A stretch of DNA of 64,000 bases from NCBI GenBank assembly GCA_016110215.1, contig JADWQD010000009.1, positions 1 to 64,000 of the forward strand. Reading direction: 5' to 3'. A program made the position numbers and the translations under genes. Of this stretch, positions 19,958 to 29,697 are shown in pieces. How positions within the stretch are numbered: position 1 is the stretch's first letter; every line of letters begins with the position of its first letter. The notes under the pieces are model-generated. The model did no database searches. It was not told the origin of the DNA and saw only the letters and a program-made list of their open reading frames with translations. Source of the stretch: Capronia americana. Lineage: Eukaryota > Ascomycota > Eurotiomycetes > Chaetothyriales > Herpotrichiellaceae.

Positions 19958-21163
19958 TCACTGGGCGCCTGTTCTTGCCGTGCTCCTCGTTGTCATCGGA
20001 TGTCGTCTCTGTTCGGTGAACGACACTCTTGGAGGCGGAATCGGGATATTATGGACAAACTCGGCTCTGTCGGCGGCGTCGAGGAACTCTTTGAATGTAA
20101 TAGTAAAATCGTTCCCGTTGGCGCCGTCAATGCCAAAATCGGATGGACGGAAATGTACTGAGCCATCGCGGTTTTTGTATGAGCCATCTGCACTGTATTC
20201 CCGGAGGACATACTCAGTTGAGCTGATAGATGTGGAAGGGTGAGCAGTGTGGTCAAGTTCGAGGCGGTAGATAACAACTGAGTGCTGTTTGACGGCTCCG
20301 TCACCATACCGCAAGTTGAATGCCACCGCAGTTCGAATATGTCCTCCGGACCCTCTCAGGTAGTGTTCGGCCAACCGGGGCGTTGGTTTATTGGAGTACC
20401 CAAGTTCAAGCACCAGCTGAGGGTAATACGATAGGATATTGTCGTAGATCGCATAATCAGGGTATTTCTGACCATTGTTACGGAACTTCTGTTGTCTGGC
20501 CCCACGCGCTACGAATTCCGTAGTCTCGGCGACGAGATGGCTGCGTAAGTGTCCAAGGATGAGATCTTTCGCCAAGACAGCCGTTTCATCGTGTAATCTC
20601 GTAGTAGGCATTCTGATAACCAACTCTTGACGATCTGGATCGTAATCAGGTCTGAGGTTGTATTCTTCCAGGGTCGGTTCAGCGAGGATTCGAAGTTCGC
20701 GCCACTCAGTCAGTGTCAGGGTATGGTATTCCGCCCATTCTTCAACCCGGTTGATACCTTCGCCGATCTCAATGAACCTGTTGATAAGCGCGCGGATACG
20801 GTCGTGTTGAGGAAGGCCGGGGATTTGGATCTGATTCGAGAGTTGAGGGAGGCAGTTTTGAGCTTGAGATGCTTGTGCGGACACGTAAGAAGGCTTGGAG
20901 AGGTCAGGGAGGCAGTCTTGAGTTTGATCTGGTTGTGCGGACACGTAAGGCTTGGAGAGGTGAGGGAGGCAGTCTTGAGTTTGATCTGGTTGTGCGGACA
21001 CGTAAAAAGGCTTGGAGAGTTGAGGGAGGCAGTCTTGAGTTTGATCTGGTTGCGCGGGTGGTGAATGTGAAAAACTGTGAGCGACTTGCGCGGCGGCAGC
21101 ACCCAGCTGAACATGTCCATTGGAGGGTGTTGGTGTACGTGACACATCATCGCGAGAGGCCAT
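19958..21163 (-). CDS. PD-(D/E)XK nuclease-like protein, Uma2-like core (401 aa)
   Basis: Paralogue of 6281-7486. Start placed at MASRDDVSRTPTPS, matching MAFHDQGGLRSRTPTPS of the paralogue; an in-frame extension upstream covers the promoter and is not coding. The core has YDPDRQELVIRMP (174-186), His191, P235-D236 (KYPDYAIY) and E253-x-G255 (VLELGYSNKP), then HIRTAVAFNLRYGD. Residues 37-110 hold about four imperfect copies of a 20-residue unit (SAQPDQTQDCLPxLSKP) that the paralogue lacks. The tail RRHPMTTRSTARTG is basic. Frame intact. Likely the same fold and role as the paralogue; function unknown. Confidence 0.8.
   Translation of the reverse strand: MASRDDVSRTPTPSNGHVQLGAAAAQVAHSFSHSPPAQPDQTQDCLPQLSKPFYVSAQPDQTQDCLPHLSKPYVSAQPDQTQDCLPDLSKPSYVSAQASQAQNCLPQLSNQIQIPGLPQHDRIRALINRFIEIGEGINRVEEWAEYHTLTLTEWRELRILAEPTLEEYNLRPDYDPDRQELVIRMPTTRLHDETAVLAKDLILGHLRSHLVAETTEFVARGARQQKFRNNGQKYPDYAIYDNILSYYPQLVLELGYSNKPTPRLAEHYLRGSGGHIRTAVAFNLRYGDGAVKQHSVVIYRLELDHTAHPSTSISSTEYVLREYSADGSYKNRDGSVHFRPSDFGIDGANGNDFTITFKEFLDAADRAEFVHNIPIPPPRVSFTEQRRHPMTTRSTARTGAQ
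20845..21062 (-). repeat. in-frame 60-63-bp tandem repeat
   Basis: Roughly four copies of a unit read on the plus strand as GAGGCAGTCTTGAGTTTGAT. It encodes the SAQPDQTQDCLP repeats near the N-terminus and keeps the reading frame. Confidence 0.85.
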
Positions 21164-21260
21164 TGTGAATGAGTGGAAAGCGCACAAAAGACCTTTGAGA
21201 ATGTGAGTGTAAGTGTGAGTGTCGGTGTGAACAAGGACAAAGCCCGAGACGACGCTCATC

Positions 21261-21355
21261 TTTATATCCCGCCGCACATTCAGAACGGCAGGTGAGGCGA
21301 AGTGGTTCAGCACGGCAGGTTAAGCGAGGCGACTGGTGCACAGCTACAGGATTCA
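21261..21355 (-). promoter_or_regulatory. duplicated promoter of the 21163 gene
   Basis: On the minus strand: GTAGCTGTGCACCAGTCGCC, CTGCCGTGCTGAACCAC, CTTCGCCTCACCTGCCG, AATGTGCGGC and the TATA box GATATAAAG. Same order as upstream of the gene at 6281. Confidence 0.7.
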
Positions 21356-21359
21356 TCAC

Positions 21360-22008
21360 GATCCCGCAACATGTCCTGACGCATCCGATGGGCCAATTCT
21401 GGCCTGTCGTCTGCCGACCCTGGGGGGACGACAGCTATCCATGGCGTAGCATGCGAGCACGAGATACTTGACGCATGCAGCCAATCGATTCTTGCATAAC
21501 CAATTTCTCAACTCTCCCCGTTCGCGTCGCTCGCTTACTGGGAGCCACTGGGGCAGGCTTGTCTGGTGGGAGACTCACTCCTGGTTCCTTCTTGTCTGGT
21601 TGTGGACAGCACCTCGCACTGCGGACGGCCTGGCCACACAGGTCACAATGGAGGCCAACAAAACAACATGACCAGCGCGCGTAGCGATCGACAGCGGGGA
21701 CGAAATCATCTGGTTCGGGGGTTCCGTGTGACGCGAGATGCTGCTCGTCGGGGGATTCGAAGTCGCCAAAACATCCTTATGTTACGCCGAGTTCAACACT
21801 ATCAACACTCTTTGCCACGTCAACATTGAATTCCTCGTGCCAGCCCACGCAGGCGCTCGGTGTTTCAACTCTATCTTTGGCGGTCCGGAGCATGAAGTAT
21901 TACGCGTCCAGTCACCAAGTCGACGTGTCAATGCTAATTGCTGACCAACGAAGACTCTTGCAGACATGGACAGCCACACCGCAGTAAAGCTCACGATTTG
22001 CTGTGGGA
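21360..22008. other. no recognisable gene
   Basis: Unbiased short frames on both strands; no repeats of note. Confidence 0.5.
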
Positions 22009-22191
22009 TCAGCCGCGTGAAGACCCGACTGGAAGTTGTTCGGCGTCGCGTATCGGCCTCTTATGCGTGGTCGGGATGTTCGGCTCGATCCTCACGCCGA
22101 AGTAGAGGTTGCCGTGGAAGTTCGTCATGGTGGTCGTGTCGTCGTACCGCAGTGGTGCATGTGTACTCGCAGGAACCGCCTCAATCGCCAT
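22009..22191 (-). pseudogene. coding island C, fragment 1
   Basis: Sixty minus-strand codons from MAIEAVPASTHAPL with C/G-ending codons (TTCCACGGCAACCTCTAC gives FHGNLY). No family recognised and no convincing end. Confidence 0.4.
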
Positions 22192-22379
22192 GTGCTGGTC
22201 GTGCCGTCATCAATATAAGACTCTCGTCGTCACTCTCGTCCGCATTAGGGACGGCTTCGGCTTCGGCTTCAGCTAAGGGGCTCCTGAGGAAGTCGCAGGT
22301 GGTGTTCACGGAGCTAAGTCCAGTACGAGTGCCAGCTCGAGTCCGGCAGAGCTGAGCAAGGTGATGTTGTTGTTGTTTT

Positions 22380-23110
22380 TGTTGTTAATTGACCGTCAGC
22401 GTCGCGTGCGCGGTCCCGTCCGCGTCGTTGTGCCCACCTGGAATGTGGTGATGTCCATGTAACCAAACCCGGTCTCGATGAGATAGCCAGTCTCATGCGG
22501 ATACCCTACACCTTGAACTGGGTCGTCACCCTGCGGCTGTTTGTCAGCTTGATCCGTGGCAAACAACACGGGGAAGAGACCGTTTCCTGAACGGCATCAC
22601 GCTGTCGACCACCAGGTCCGCGAACGTGCGCCTCGATGGTGTCTTGTCCGTGTTCGCCGCTGTGTTCCTGATCATGTCCATGCTCATACTCCCGGTTGCC
22701 CTGCTCACATTGATGAAGCTGATGATGAGCCAGTCGTGACCAGGTTGGAACGGGCACGTGATCGACAACAGTCTGCTGGAATCGGTGGTCCCCGTGCTTC
22801 GCTCCACACCCCCCCCCCCCCGGTGGAATACTCGACCTAACCTGGACAGGTTCATGTCCGTGATGCCCTCCTTCTGGCCGTCCAGATAGGTGTACGAGGT
22901 CACACACCCTGTCGCTAGACTCGGTCTAGAGCAGAGGCGTGAAAGACTGACCACCTCATTCTCAATGGACGCGGTGGATTTGCCCGCCCATGGTATTGTC
23001 CACCCACATACTTGTGTTCGGCAAGCAGATCATGATGCTGTCCTCGTTCACGGTCATCCGCTCGTCCGTCATGCCGTTCGCGTCAGTGACCAGCAGCATG
23101 AGCACGATCC
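22380..23110 (-). pseudogene. coding island C, frameshifted unknown gene
   Basis: Strong third-position C/G bias on the minus strand through at least four frame changes. Segments include WIVLMLLVTDANGMTDE (about 23120-23060), TASIENEVVSLSRLCSRP and SYTYLDGQKEGITDMN (about 22985-22855), PGHDWLIISFINVSRATG (about 22745-22690) and ETGYLIETGFGYMDIT (about 22497-22450). There are Cys and possible N-glycosylation sites. A C-run at 22809-22820 sits at one frame change and could be an assembly problem. Product unknown; a surface or secreted protein is a guess. Confidence 0.45.
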
Positions 23111-23433
23111 ACTTGTTCTTGGACTTCGCGTAACTTGTTACTGCAGCTGTTCCTGCACGAGAACTTGTCCAGGTGCTTGCTTGTGGCCATGACCATGACC
23201 TTACAGCCCATTCTGTTCATGTCCCGCAACCACAACTCGTCCCTAAATAGGTTTCTGTACACAGACAGGCATGTACGTCGACATCTTCCGCCCTCGTGAG
23301 GCCCTCCATAGATGAATGCCCTTGTATGTCTTCGTGTACCTGTACTTGGTCGGCTTGGGCACTGCGCGGTCACTGTCATCGTTGACTGCCACGCTACCAC
23401 CGCCGTTACCAGGCTTGAGATGATGCGCGGCAT
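23083..23433 (-). pseudogene. coding island C, fragment 2
   Basis: The minus-strand frame contains YRNLFRDELWLRDMNRMGCK and KVMVMATSKHLDKFSC with the island's codon bias. It probably continues into the preceding segment after a frame change near 23130. Unrecognised. Confidence 0.4.
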
Positions 23434-23447
23434 CGAACTACTCGTAC

Positions 23448-23750
23448 ATGACGTCGTCGGGCTGGGACGTGACGCTGTCGTTGCTCTTCCTGGTCCTGCT
23501 CGACAACGCTCAACTGTCGTTGTCCATGCTGCAGAGCGTAGCTCGTGCTAGTACTGCGACTCCGAACGTGTTGATGTACTGGAAGATACTGTCGGACATG
23601 GTTCTGCTCGTGGTCTGCTTTCTGCTCGCGACCGTGAACATCGTCGACAGTCGTCGTCTTGCAACGGCTCGTCGACAGGTAGAGCACACCGAATTGACAC
23701 AGGAACCCGTGCGACCGCGACCAGCAATGCGAACAAGGTCAGGAAGATAG
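23448..23750 (+). CDS. small membrane protein of island C
   Basis: One hundred plus-strand codons from MTSSGWDVTLSLLFLVLL. Two hydrophobic segments (TLSLLFLVLL and DMVLLVVCFLLATVNIV) are separated by about 40 residues, and the C-terminus is Arg-rich. C/G third positions predominate. It lies back to back with the minus-strand segment at 23083-23433. Family unknown. Confidence 0.4.
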   Translation: MTSSGWDVTLSLLFLVLLDNAQLSLSMLQSVARASTATPNVLMYWKILSDMVLLVVCFLLATVNIVDSRRLATARRQVEHTELTQEPVRPRPAMRTRSGR

Positions 23751-24395
23751 GAGATGATATTCAACTTGCCCTCGCTGTCGAGAGACTTCCCGGTCCCGAG
23801 ATCGAGAGCCTGGTCCCGCTCAAAAGCAGCTTGGGACAGGACAAAGAAAAACAACGGCAGGGTGGTGTTGACGTCGGCCGTGACTCCAGAGTCGCACGGA
23901 GAGAGCGTCAAGAAGAAGGACTACCGAGTCAACATGCTGACCGTCCACATCTTCAAGCGCACCAATAAGCTCAGCTTGATCACCATCTCCGTAGCCACCG
24001 AGGTGCTCACTTCCCCCGAACGACTACAGCGTCGTGTACAAGGGCGCAATGGTGGACAACATCTCGGTCCAGGGAGCAGGCCGAGTCCGGCACCTTCTCG
24101 TGGTCCGGGTACATACACTACCGGGAAGTTGGGGTACGTGAGGACGGGCAAGGAGTTCCAGCGGATCGGCACGAAGGACTTCTCTCGCGGCCTCGGGGGG
24201 CAGCTCAGCTCAGGTCAGCTCAGAGAGATGGCTTGCGGTCACGAACATGTTCGGGTCCATCGAGGCGTTCTTGTCTCGACGTCGTTAGAGAAGATGGGTC
24301 CGTCGTTGGATTCGACTTGGACAAGGAAAAGAAACTGGACCACATCCTCTCCGCCACTCGACATGCTCAATTCTGAGATCAGGGAACGCCGGTAG
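23751..24395 (+). pseudogene. coding island C, frameshifted unknown gene on plus strand
   Basis: Several short frames with island codon bias: VNMLTVHIFKRTNKLSLITI (about 23930-23995), SVVYKGAMVDNISVQG (about 24030-24080) and VVGFDLDKEKKLDHIL (about 24300-24350). They follow one another on the same strand with 1-nt frame changes. No recognised domain. Confidence 0.4.
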
Positions 24396-24775
24396 ATCTT
24401 GTCCTTATGTGTCCTGATTTTGATACTCCGTCGAGGTCGGGCCTAATTATGCCAGCCGTTGCTACCAATTTGCAGATGATCCCGTCAAGCATTGGGTATG
24501 TAGCATCGAGCTTGAATACCCAAGAGCTGTGGCGATGTGCCCTGAATCGTGACACTGATCCGGCTTCTTTCATGTGCCATCAATCTCCAGCGCCGATGGC
24601 GATGGATTTCATGCACTTGGCTTCTGGGTACCCCTGTGGCATCCGTGCTAGATCTCGTAAGCCCTTCGTGCCCAATTCGTCCCGCGGAGGAGGATCGCCG
24701 GGTTGTCCTCCAGCGAGCTGGGTAAATTTGCGACGGCGTTTGGTCCGGATGTACATACAGCCAGCGACAAGTGCG

Positions 24776-24852
<77 letters not shown>

Positions 24853-27180
24853 GGGCATGGTGGGGCAGAGTGGACTTGGTCAGAAGGCCCATGTTGTCCA
24901 GTCTGGCATAGGTAGTGCGTGATGGTCCAGTCCAGGATTTGCTGATGCTCGAGGATGCTTAAGCGGACAATTGTGAACGGCTTTGGCTTCTTGACCTATC
25001 ATCTGTCATTTGCGACCCGTGGATGATCTTGTCCCAAGCCGTCAAGACGCTCAAACTCTGGTCGGGAGGCATAGTACCCCTTGGACTTGGTTCGTCATCC
25101 CAAACGCGCCGCTGATATGATATCAAGACAACCGTTGCACAACATTGCAAGCCCCCTCTACCAAAATCCAGCCTTCTTTCAGCCTGATTATTGTCGGGCC
25201 GCTTGCTCGACCTTCCCCCAGTACCTCGACGCAACCCGTGCGATACGCAGAATAAAGGTATACTCGGCGGACCTCCAAGCAGTCATCACGGGTAGAGTCG
25301 CGTCGATGCCGGGAATTTGCCGATTCATCGAGTCTGGCACACCGGCATCCTCATGATTCCACAACTTTCTTCTCCAATCGCACGGGTTGTCTGTCGCTTT
25401 ACAGCAAGACCGCAGCTGAAGTTGGTGTGACGTGCATGGTCAAACTGCGGGGTTGGATTTGGGAACCGGTGGCGCTGACCGTAGAGTAGGGCATCCTTGA
25501 ACTTTTCTGTATCGAGAAGATATCAGCGTTGGCGCCCAAAGAATCTTCGAATGAGTGTCCGGTCCCAGAGTCAGAGCTGAACCAGATGGAACATGCCATG
25601 GGGATAGCTAGCCACGTCATTTTCTCATCCATGCCATTCCTTACTCGCCTTAGGGTATTGGTGGTACAGGTGAAGCTGCTGATGGAGAGACCGTGTGTCC
25701 GAGTCATGTCGTTCGTGTGCGAGCGGACCCGATCTAGGAGTGCTGTAACTGGCACAAACAGGTTGGCCCGGGTTAACGATCCCCTCTCCATCGCATTTCC
25801 GCCCTAGGTCTCTTGCGAGCTCGATCGCTATCAGGCCACGCTTCTGCCGCCTGAGTTTTGCTCAAACCGCGGATGTCACATGCTCGTGAAAGGGCTGAGC
25901 CCGAGGTATGAAAGAGTATAACACGCCCTGCCGCATCTCATGATTTCCCACATCGCGCATCGTGCCTAATCGTGGTCGTCGGGGCTCGTGTGAGGTTGTC
26001 GCCCCTTCTCGCCACACCGGAACCGTTGAGGAAATGCGTGCGTCCAGAGTGGAGCACACCTGGTGGGAAGGCAGGCCTGTCCAGCATGATGGCGAGGTGC
26101 TGACCTAAAGGAACCTCGATGAGTGATGTGACGGCGTGTCCTGCTCTTTCCTCACACATCTTTCACCAGCATGACATCTCCCACATATTGCGGTGACTTA
26201 TGTGCTTCCGCCACACTGACAGCTTCCAGCCTGATGGCAACCATGCCTCTTGATTCCACCCAGCAACTTCCATTTGACGGCTGTGTTGTGCACTTCTGAC
26301 CGTCTGCGCCACGAATCCACATCATTGCCGCCGTTTCGATCGTCGAGGATGCCGTCCCTGCATCGCTGTCGGGTAGAGCCATCAACCCTCTGCCGTCTCC
26401 TCCTGGTATGGTTGCTTGGGAGGCGAAAAGGGGAGGAGACGGAGATAAAGAGGCGAGCACGACAAAGAGTGCCAAGGAGGCCGTTCGTGGAACGCTCAAA
26501 AAGGGCTTCGTTCAGTAAGAAGACAGTCGCGCGGAGCAGGCAATAGATCCTGGATCGCGAGAGGGTCGAAGCCACTCCAGCCGGTCGGTCCTGCGGGACA
26601 AACAGGCTTGACCCAACGACGGCGAGAGATCCGAGGCAGACAGAAGACTGACGAATGCGCAGGCAGATCTATGACACGTCTACTGAGATGGCCTTGAGGC
26701 TGCACTGCCTTCAATTCATTGTTGTGGGCTGATCGGAACTCCCGAAAGGGAACGCCGCAGTCCCAATCTGGGCGACGAGCACCGAACAGAATCAGATGCT
26801 GGAGATACCTTGGTCACTTGGACTATTTTCAGTCTTCTGTGTGTTTGAATTCCATTTCCCGTCTTCGCGAATCGTATGACCGGCGGGCTGTGTCGGATGA
26901 GACACATGACGAAGACCTCGCGAGTAGTATTTCTGAGCGACGAAAGTGAAGATACCCAGCACCCGGAAGACCGTGCCAAGCGGCGAGCGGTAAAGGAAGG
27001 CGAGAAGAGGTTGGAGAAATCACGGACTGCGTGGAGTCGTGCAAGTTGCTTGCATCTTGTTGGCTTACCTCCACGGCCCTCATCGTGACTTCGTCCTGAC
27101 TGACTCATTCTGCTGCGTTTCAGCGGGCGGCTCATGATGTAGAAGGCTATTATCATCTCCATCTTGGCATTTCACGACAC
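24396..27180. other. 2.8 kb without a recognisable gene
   Basis: Holds a long (CAT)n tract (24777-24851). Two frames of 90-130 codons overlap at 25399-25807, one on each strand; the minus one (GMDEKMTWLAIPMACSIW) has no family I know. Nothing else supportable. Confidence 0.45.
24777..24851. repeat. microsatellite (CAT)n
   Basis: About 25 copies of CAT/ATC/TCA. Frames read poly-His, poly-Ser or poly-Met; none belongs to a credible gene. Confidence 0.95.
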
Positions 27181-27189
27181 GGATTCTCG

Positions 27190-28290
27190 CGGCAAGTCCA
27201 ACGCTGGTGAGGCTCGTCCAGACCCCTCCTTCTCACCACGGTCATCTCCGCGGAAAGAGGAGGAGGCTCCCTGATGTCGTTCACAACTCCGAACGTGTGG
27301 ACGACGTAGCACTTGTCGACGAACTCCTTGTCGGGCCAGCCTCGGTTTGTCGTCGGTCGTGCGGCGGCGGCATGCCGTCCTCGCGCTCGATCGTGCTCGC
27401 CGCTATGTCCAAAGCCTCGGCAGGGTCCCGGGTATTTTCATGTCCAGGCTGTAGCCCGAGATCGACACGCCCCTCAGCTTCTGTACCGAGTGCTTCATTG
27501 GTTGTCCAAGTCTAGGTTGTTGATGTTGGTATCTCTGGCCGCAGCTAGTGGTACTGTACATCCGTTGTACGATGATCCTCGTGGTCCCCTTCGCGAGCTC
27601 GAACAACACGTCGGCGACGAACGATGGTGAGTAGGTCATCCTCGATCCAGCTCGCGCTGGACATGTCCATGACGGCGTTCAGCTTACTAACATCGACCTT
27701 GGTCCCGACCACGTGAATGTCTAGGTCGCTGAACGGGTACGTGTGACTACTTGTCGCCGAACATGTCCGTCAAGGTGGGCGGCCACATGTTGAAGGGACG
27801 GCGACTATGGGTGTATACATGTACGTGTGCGGAGTCATGTCCACGTTTTCAGTATGTCTGATGTGAACGGGTTGGTGACGCCGATCCTCTGCCTGGACAC
27901 GACTACCTCGTACGTCACTCACGAGCATCAACGCGCTGCCCGGCTTGTTGTTCTCGTCCCATTGCGACATGTTCGCGACTGCGTTTCTCCTTCGTGGGGC
28001 ACCGGTCGTATGGACTTCGCCTCCACCAGAACCGTCCTGTCGGTACTCATCCAGACGGTCATGGTGAACCTGTCGTTCTGGGGGTGAACTCGCACAAGTT
28101 GGCGACCACCACCACGTTCAGACTGAGCTTGCTCCACACGTCGTGGTGGAAGTTTCTGACTGTTCTTCCCATTCTGCTGTGCTCCGCGGGGTGGGCGTCG
28201 TGGTTGCTCGGACTTCACTCGGTGTCACCTGAGATGTCGGCGTCGGCGTACATCATAAGCCGCTCGGCAACCGGCTGGGGAAGCTCTTGC
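27190..28290 (-). pseudogene. coding island D, frameshifted unknown gene
   Basis: The minus strand carries island-type codons in successive frames: GNHDTYVFVRRISPDDGE (about 28365-28310), NDRFTMTVWMSTDRTVL (about 28070-28020), MSQWDENNKPGSALML (27970-27920), RQRIGVTNPFTSDILKTW (about 27895-27845) and MTYSPSFVADVLFELAKG (27639-27585). Every break can be explained by a 1-nt indel. Hydrophilic, with no membrane helix seen. Family unknown. I give the segments only, since their joins are uncertain. Confidence 0.45.
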
Positions 28291-28435
28291 CGTTCATGCC
28301 ACTGACTCAGCTCCCCGTCATCAGGAGAGATCCTCCGGACGAACACGTACGTGTCGTGGTTGCCGCACTCCTGCCCGAGTACGGGCCTGTCATCGCCACA
28401 TGTTCGCGAGTGAGGGCAGCGAGCTCGTCGCGTAC

Positions 28436-28870
28436 CACGTGACCATGACCAGCGTCACGGACTGGGAGACCGTCGTGTCGGCGGACGACGACAGAGATGA
28501 GACCGCAGTCATGGGACGTGCACAGGCACAAGGGCAATGCCTGGTTCTTGGACGACCTCCCGTGCTCGGGGCTGGCCTTCAATGATCTCTCGGACCACGA
28601 CAAGCGGATGGTCAAGTGGGCTATCACACGCAGGTCCGTGACCGTGAAGGACGTACCGTACTCGAGCTGATCAGATCTGCCTCTCGTCCAGGTGAATGTC
28701 TACGGGGTGGCGGACCTCCTCGGCGCCGCGATGATCTCGTTGCTTATTGATATGATGGCGATGCTGTACCAGATCGGGTTGGTGAACTCGCTCAGGTCGA
28801 CGGTGGTGTTTCTGACCATGTGCAGAAGTATGGGGCTGACCACCCTCTACACCATCCTGCAGTCGAACGC
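28436..28870 (+). pseudogene. coding island D, plus-strand segments
   Basis: The plus strand reads VTMTSVTDWETVVSADDD (from about 28440), then in another frame HKGNAWFLDDLPCSGLAF and KRMVKWAITRRSVTVKD up to a stop at 28670. A further hydrophobic segment (LLGAAMISLLIDMMAMLY, from about 28715) follows; the opposite strand there is also open with similar bias, so its direction is uncertain. Same codon bias as the other islands. Unrecognised. Confidence 0.4.
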
Positions 28871-28914
28871 AGATGGAAAGATGCGCGCTGAAGATGAAGG
28901 AGAAGGAAAGGCCT

Positions 28915-28982
28915 GCCATTGCCCCTCGCTGAGAGAGGACAGTCCTCTAGATACACCTCGCCACAAACAGCCATTTGCCTCC
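28915..28982 (+). repeat. repeat shared with 33180-33262 (inverted)
   Basis: GATACACCTCGCCACAAACA and its flanks recur on the opposite strand at 33180-33262, where a frame reads the same SPLDTPRHKQ peptide. A short dispersed repeat or fragment of an element; identity unknown. Confidence 0.6.
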
Positions 28983-28991
28983 TCCCTATGT

Positions 28992-29461
28992 GAGGAACAC
29001 AGGGTCTGGTCATCCCACCCTTGTCTCCTTCTCTCCTCTTCTCCGATCTCTGGTCGACTTGAGGCGCATTCTCTACAGCGACAGTAATAGCGGCCGTGAC
29101 AGCCACTTCGATAGCTATAGCCACAGCGTGATAATTGGAGTGTCGCGGTGCAGGTCGAGATAGATACGAAGGCCGTTACTCGGTTGGTGGTTGCAGTGGA
29201 AGTGAAGTGAGGCTTGGCGATGTATACTCGCCTTACCCTTCGCTTCGATCTTCTTCTTCTTCTTGCATTGTTCCCTCTCTCAGACAACATCTTCAGCAAC
29301 GTCCTGCAGCCCCGGTGTTTGTTAGTCTCGGAGCTGTTGTCTGCCTGCTTCCGGTTCTGCCCTGTACGTTTCATGCGCTTCGGCGACGTTGTCTCTGTGC
29401 ACAAAACGTGTGAGTGTGGGTGCACAGTCAAAGAATCAACCGGGTTTTCCACAAAGGCTTG
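28992..29461. other. no recognisable gene
   Basis: Simple TTCTTC sequence around 29248-29264; otherwise unremarkable. The conserved upstream region of the next gene begins at 29462. Confidence 0.5.
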
Positions 29462-29573
29462 GCTTGGACAAAGACTGCACACGGCTACGCAGTGAGACGG
29501 AACACTCGACCCGCCGGCGAGACAAAGGCCCGCTTCCACTGCTCGTCCTTTGTTTGCCCTTGTACAAAAAGGC
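29462..29573 (+). promoter_or_regulatory. conserved promoter of the DUF7924-type gene at 29698
   Basis: GCTTGGACAAAGACTGCA at 29462-29479 and GTCCTTTGTTTGCCCTTGTA followed by CAAAAAGGC at 29545-29573, 125 bases before the ATG. The same two blocks in the same order precede the paralogues at 37733 and 45685, where the second block reads TATAAAAAGGC and TACAAAAAGGC. The AAAAAGGC block with TATA at one copy is probably the core promoter. Confidence 0.65.
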
Positions 29574-29697
29574 AAAGACACGCCACTTCTCTGTCTCATC
29601 AAGTCAAGACAGTCTTGATTCAACGCAGACACCACCACTGCCACCCCTCCTTTCCCTTGTTCAACACCACACCACTATTCCTTGTTCCAACGACGAC

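Noticed and set aside
21164..21313. 50-codon N-terminal extension of the 21163 gene
   Set aside because: Contains the TATA box and leader; the paralogue starts at the downstream ATG.
24777..24851. Poly-His, poly-Ser and poly-Met proteins around (CAT)n
   Set aside because: All come from one microsatellite read in different frames; flanks show no coding bias or conserved motif.
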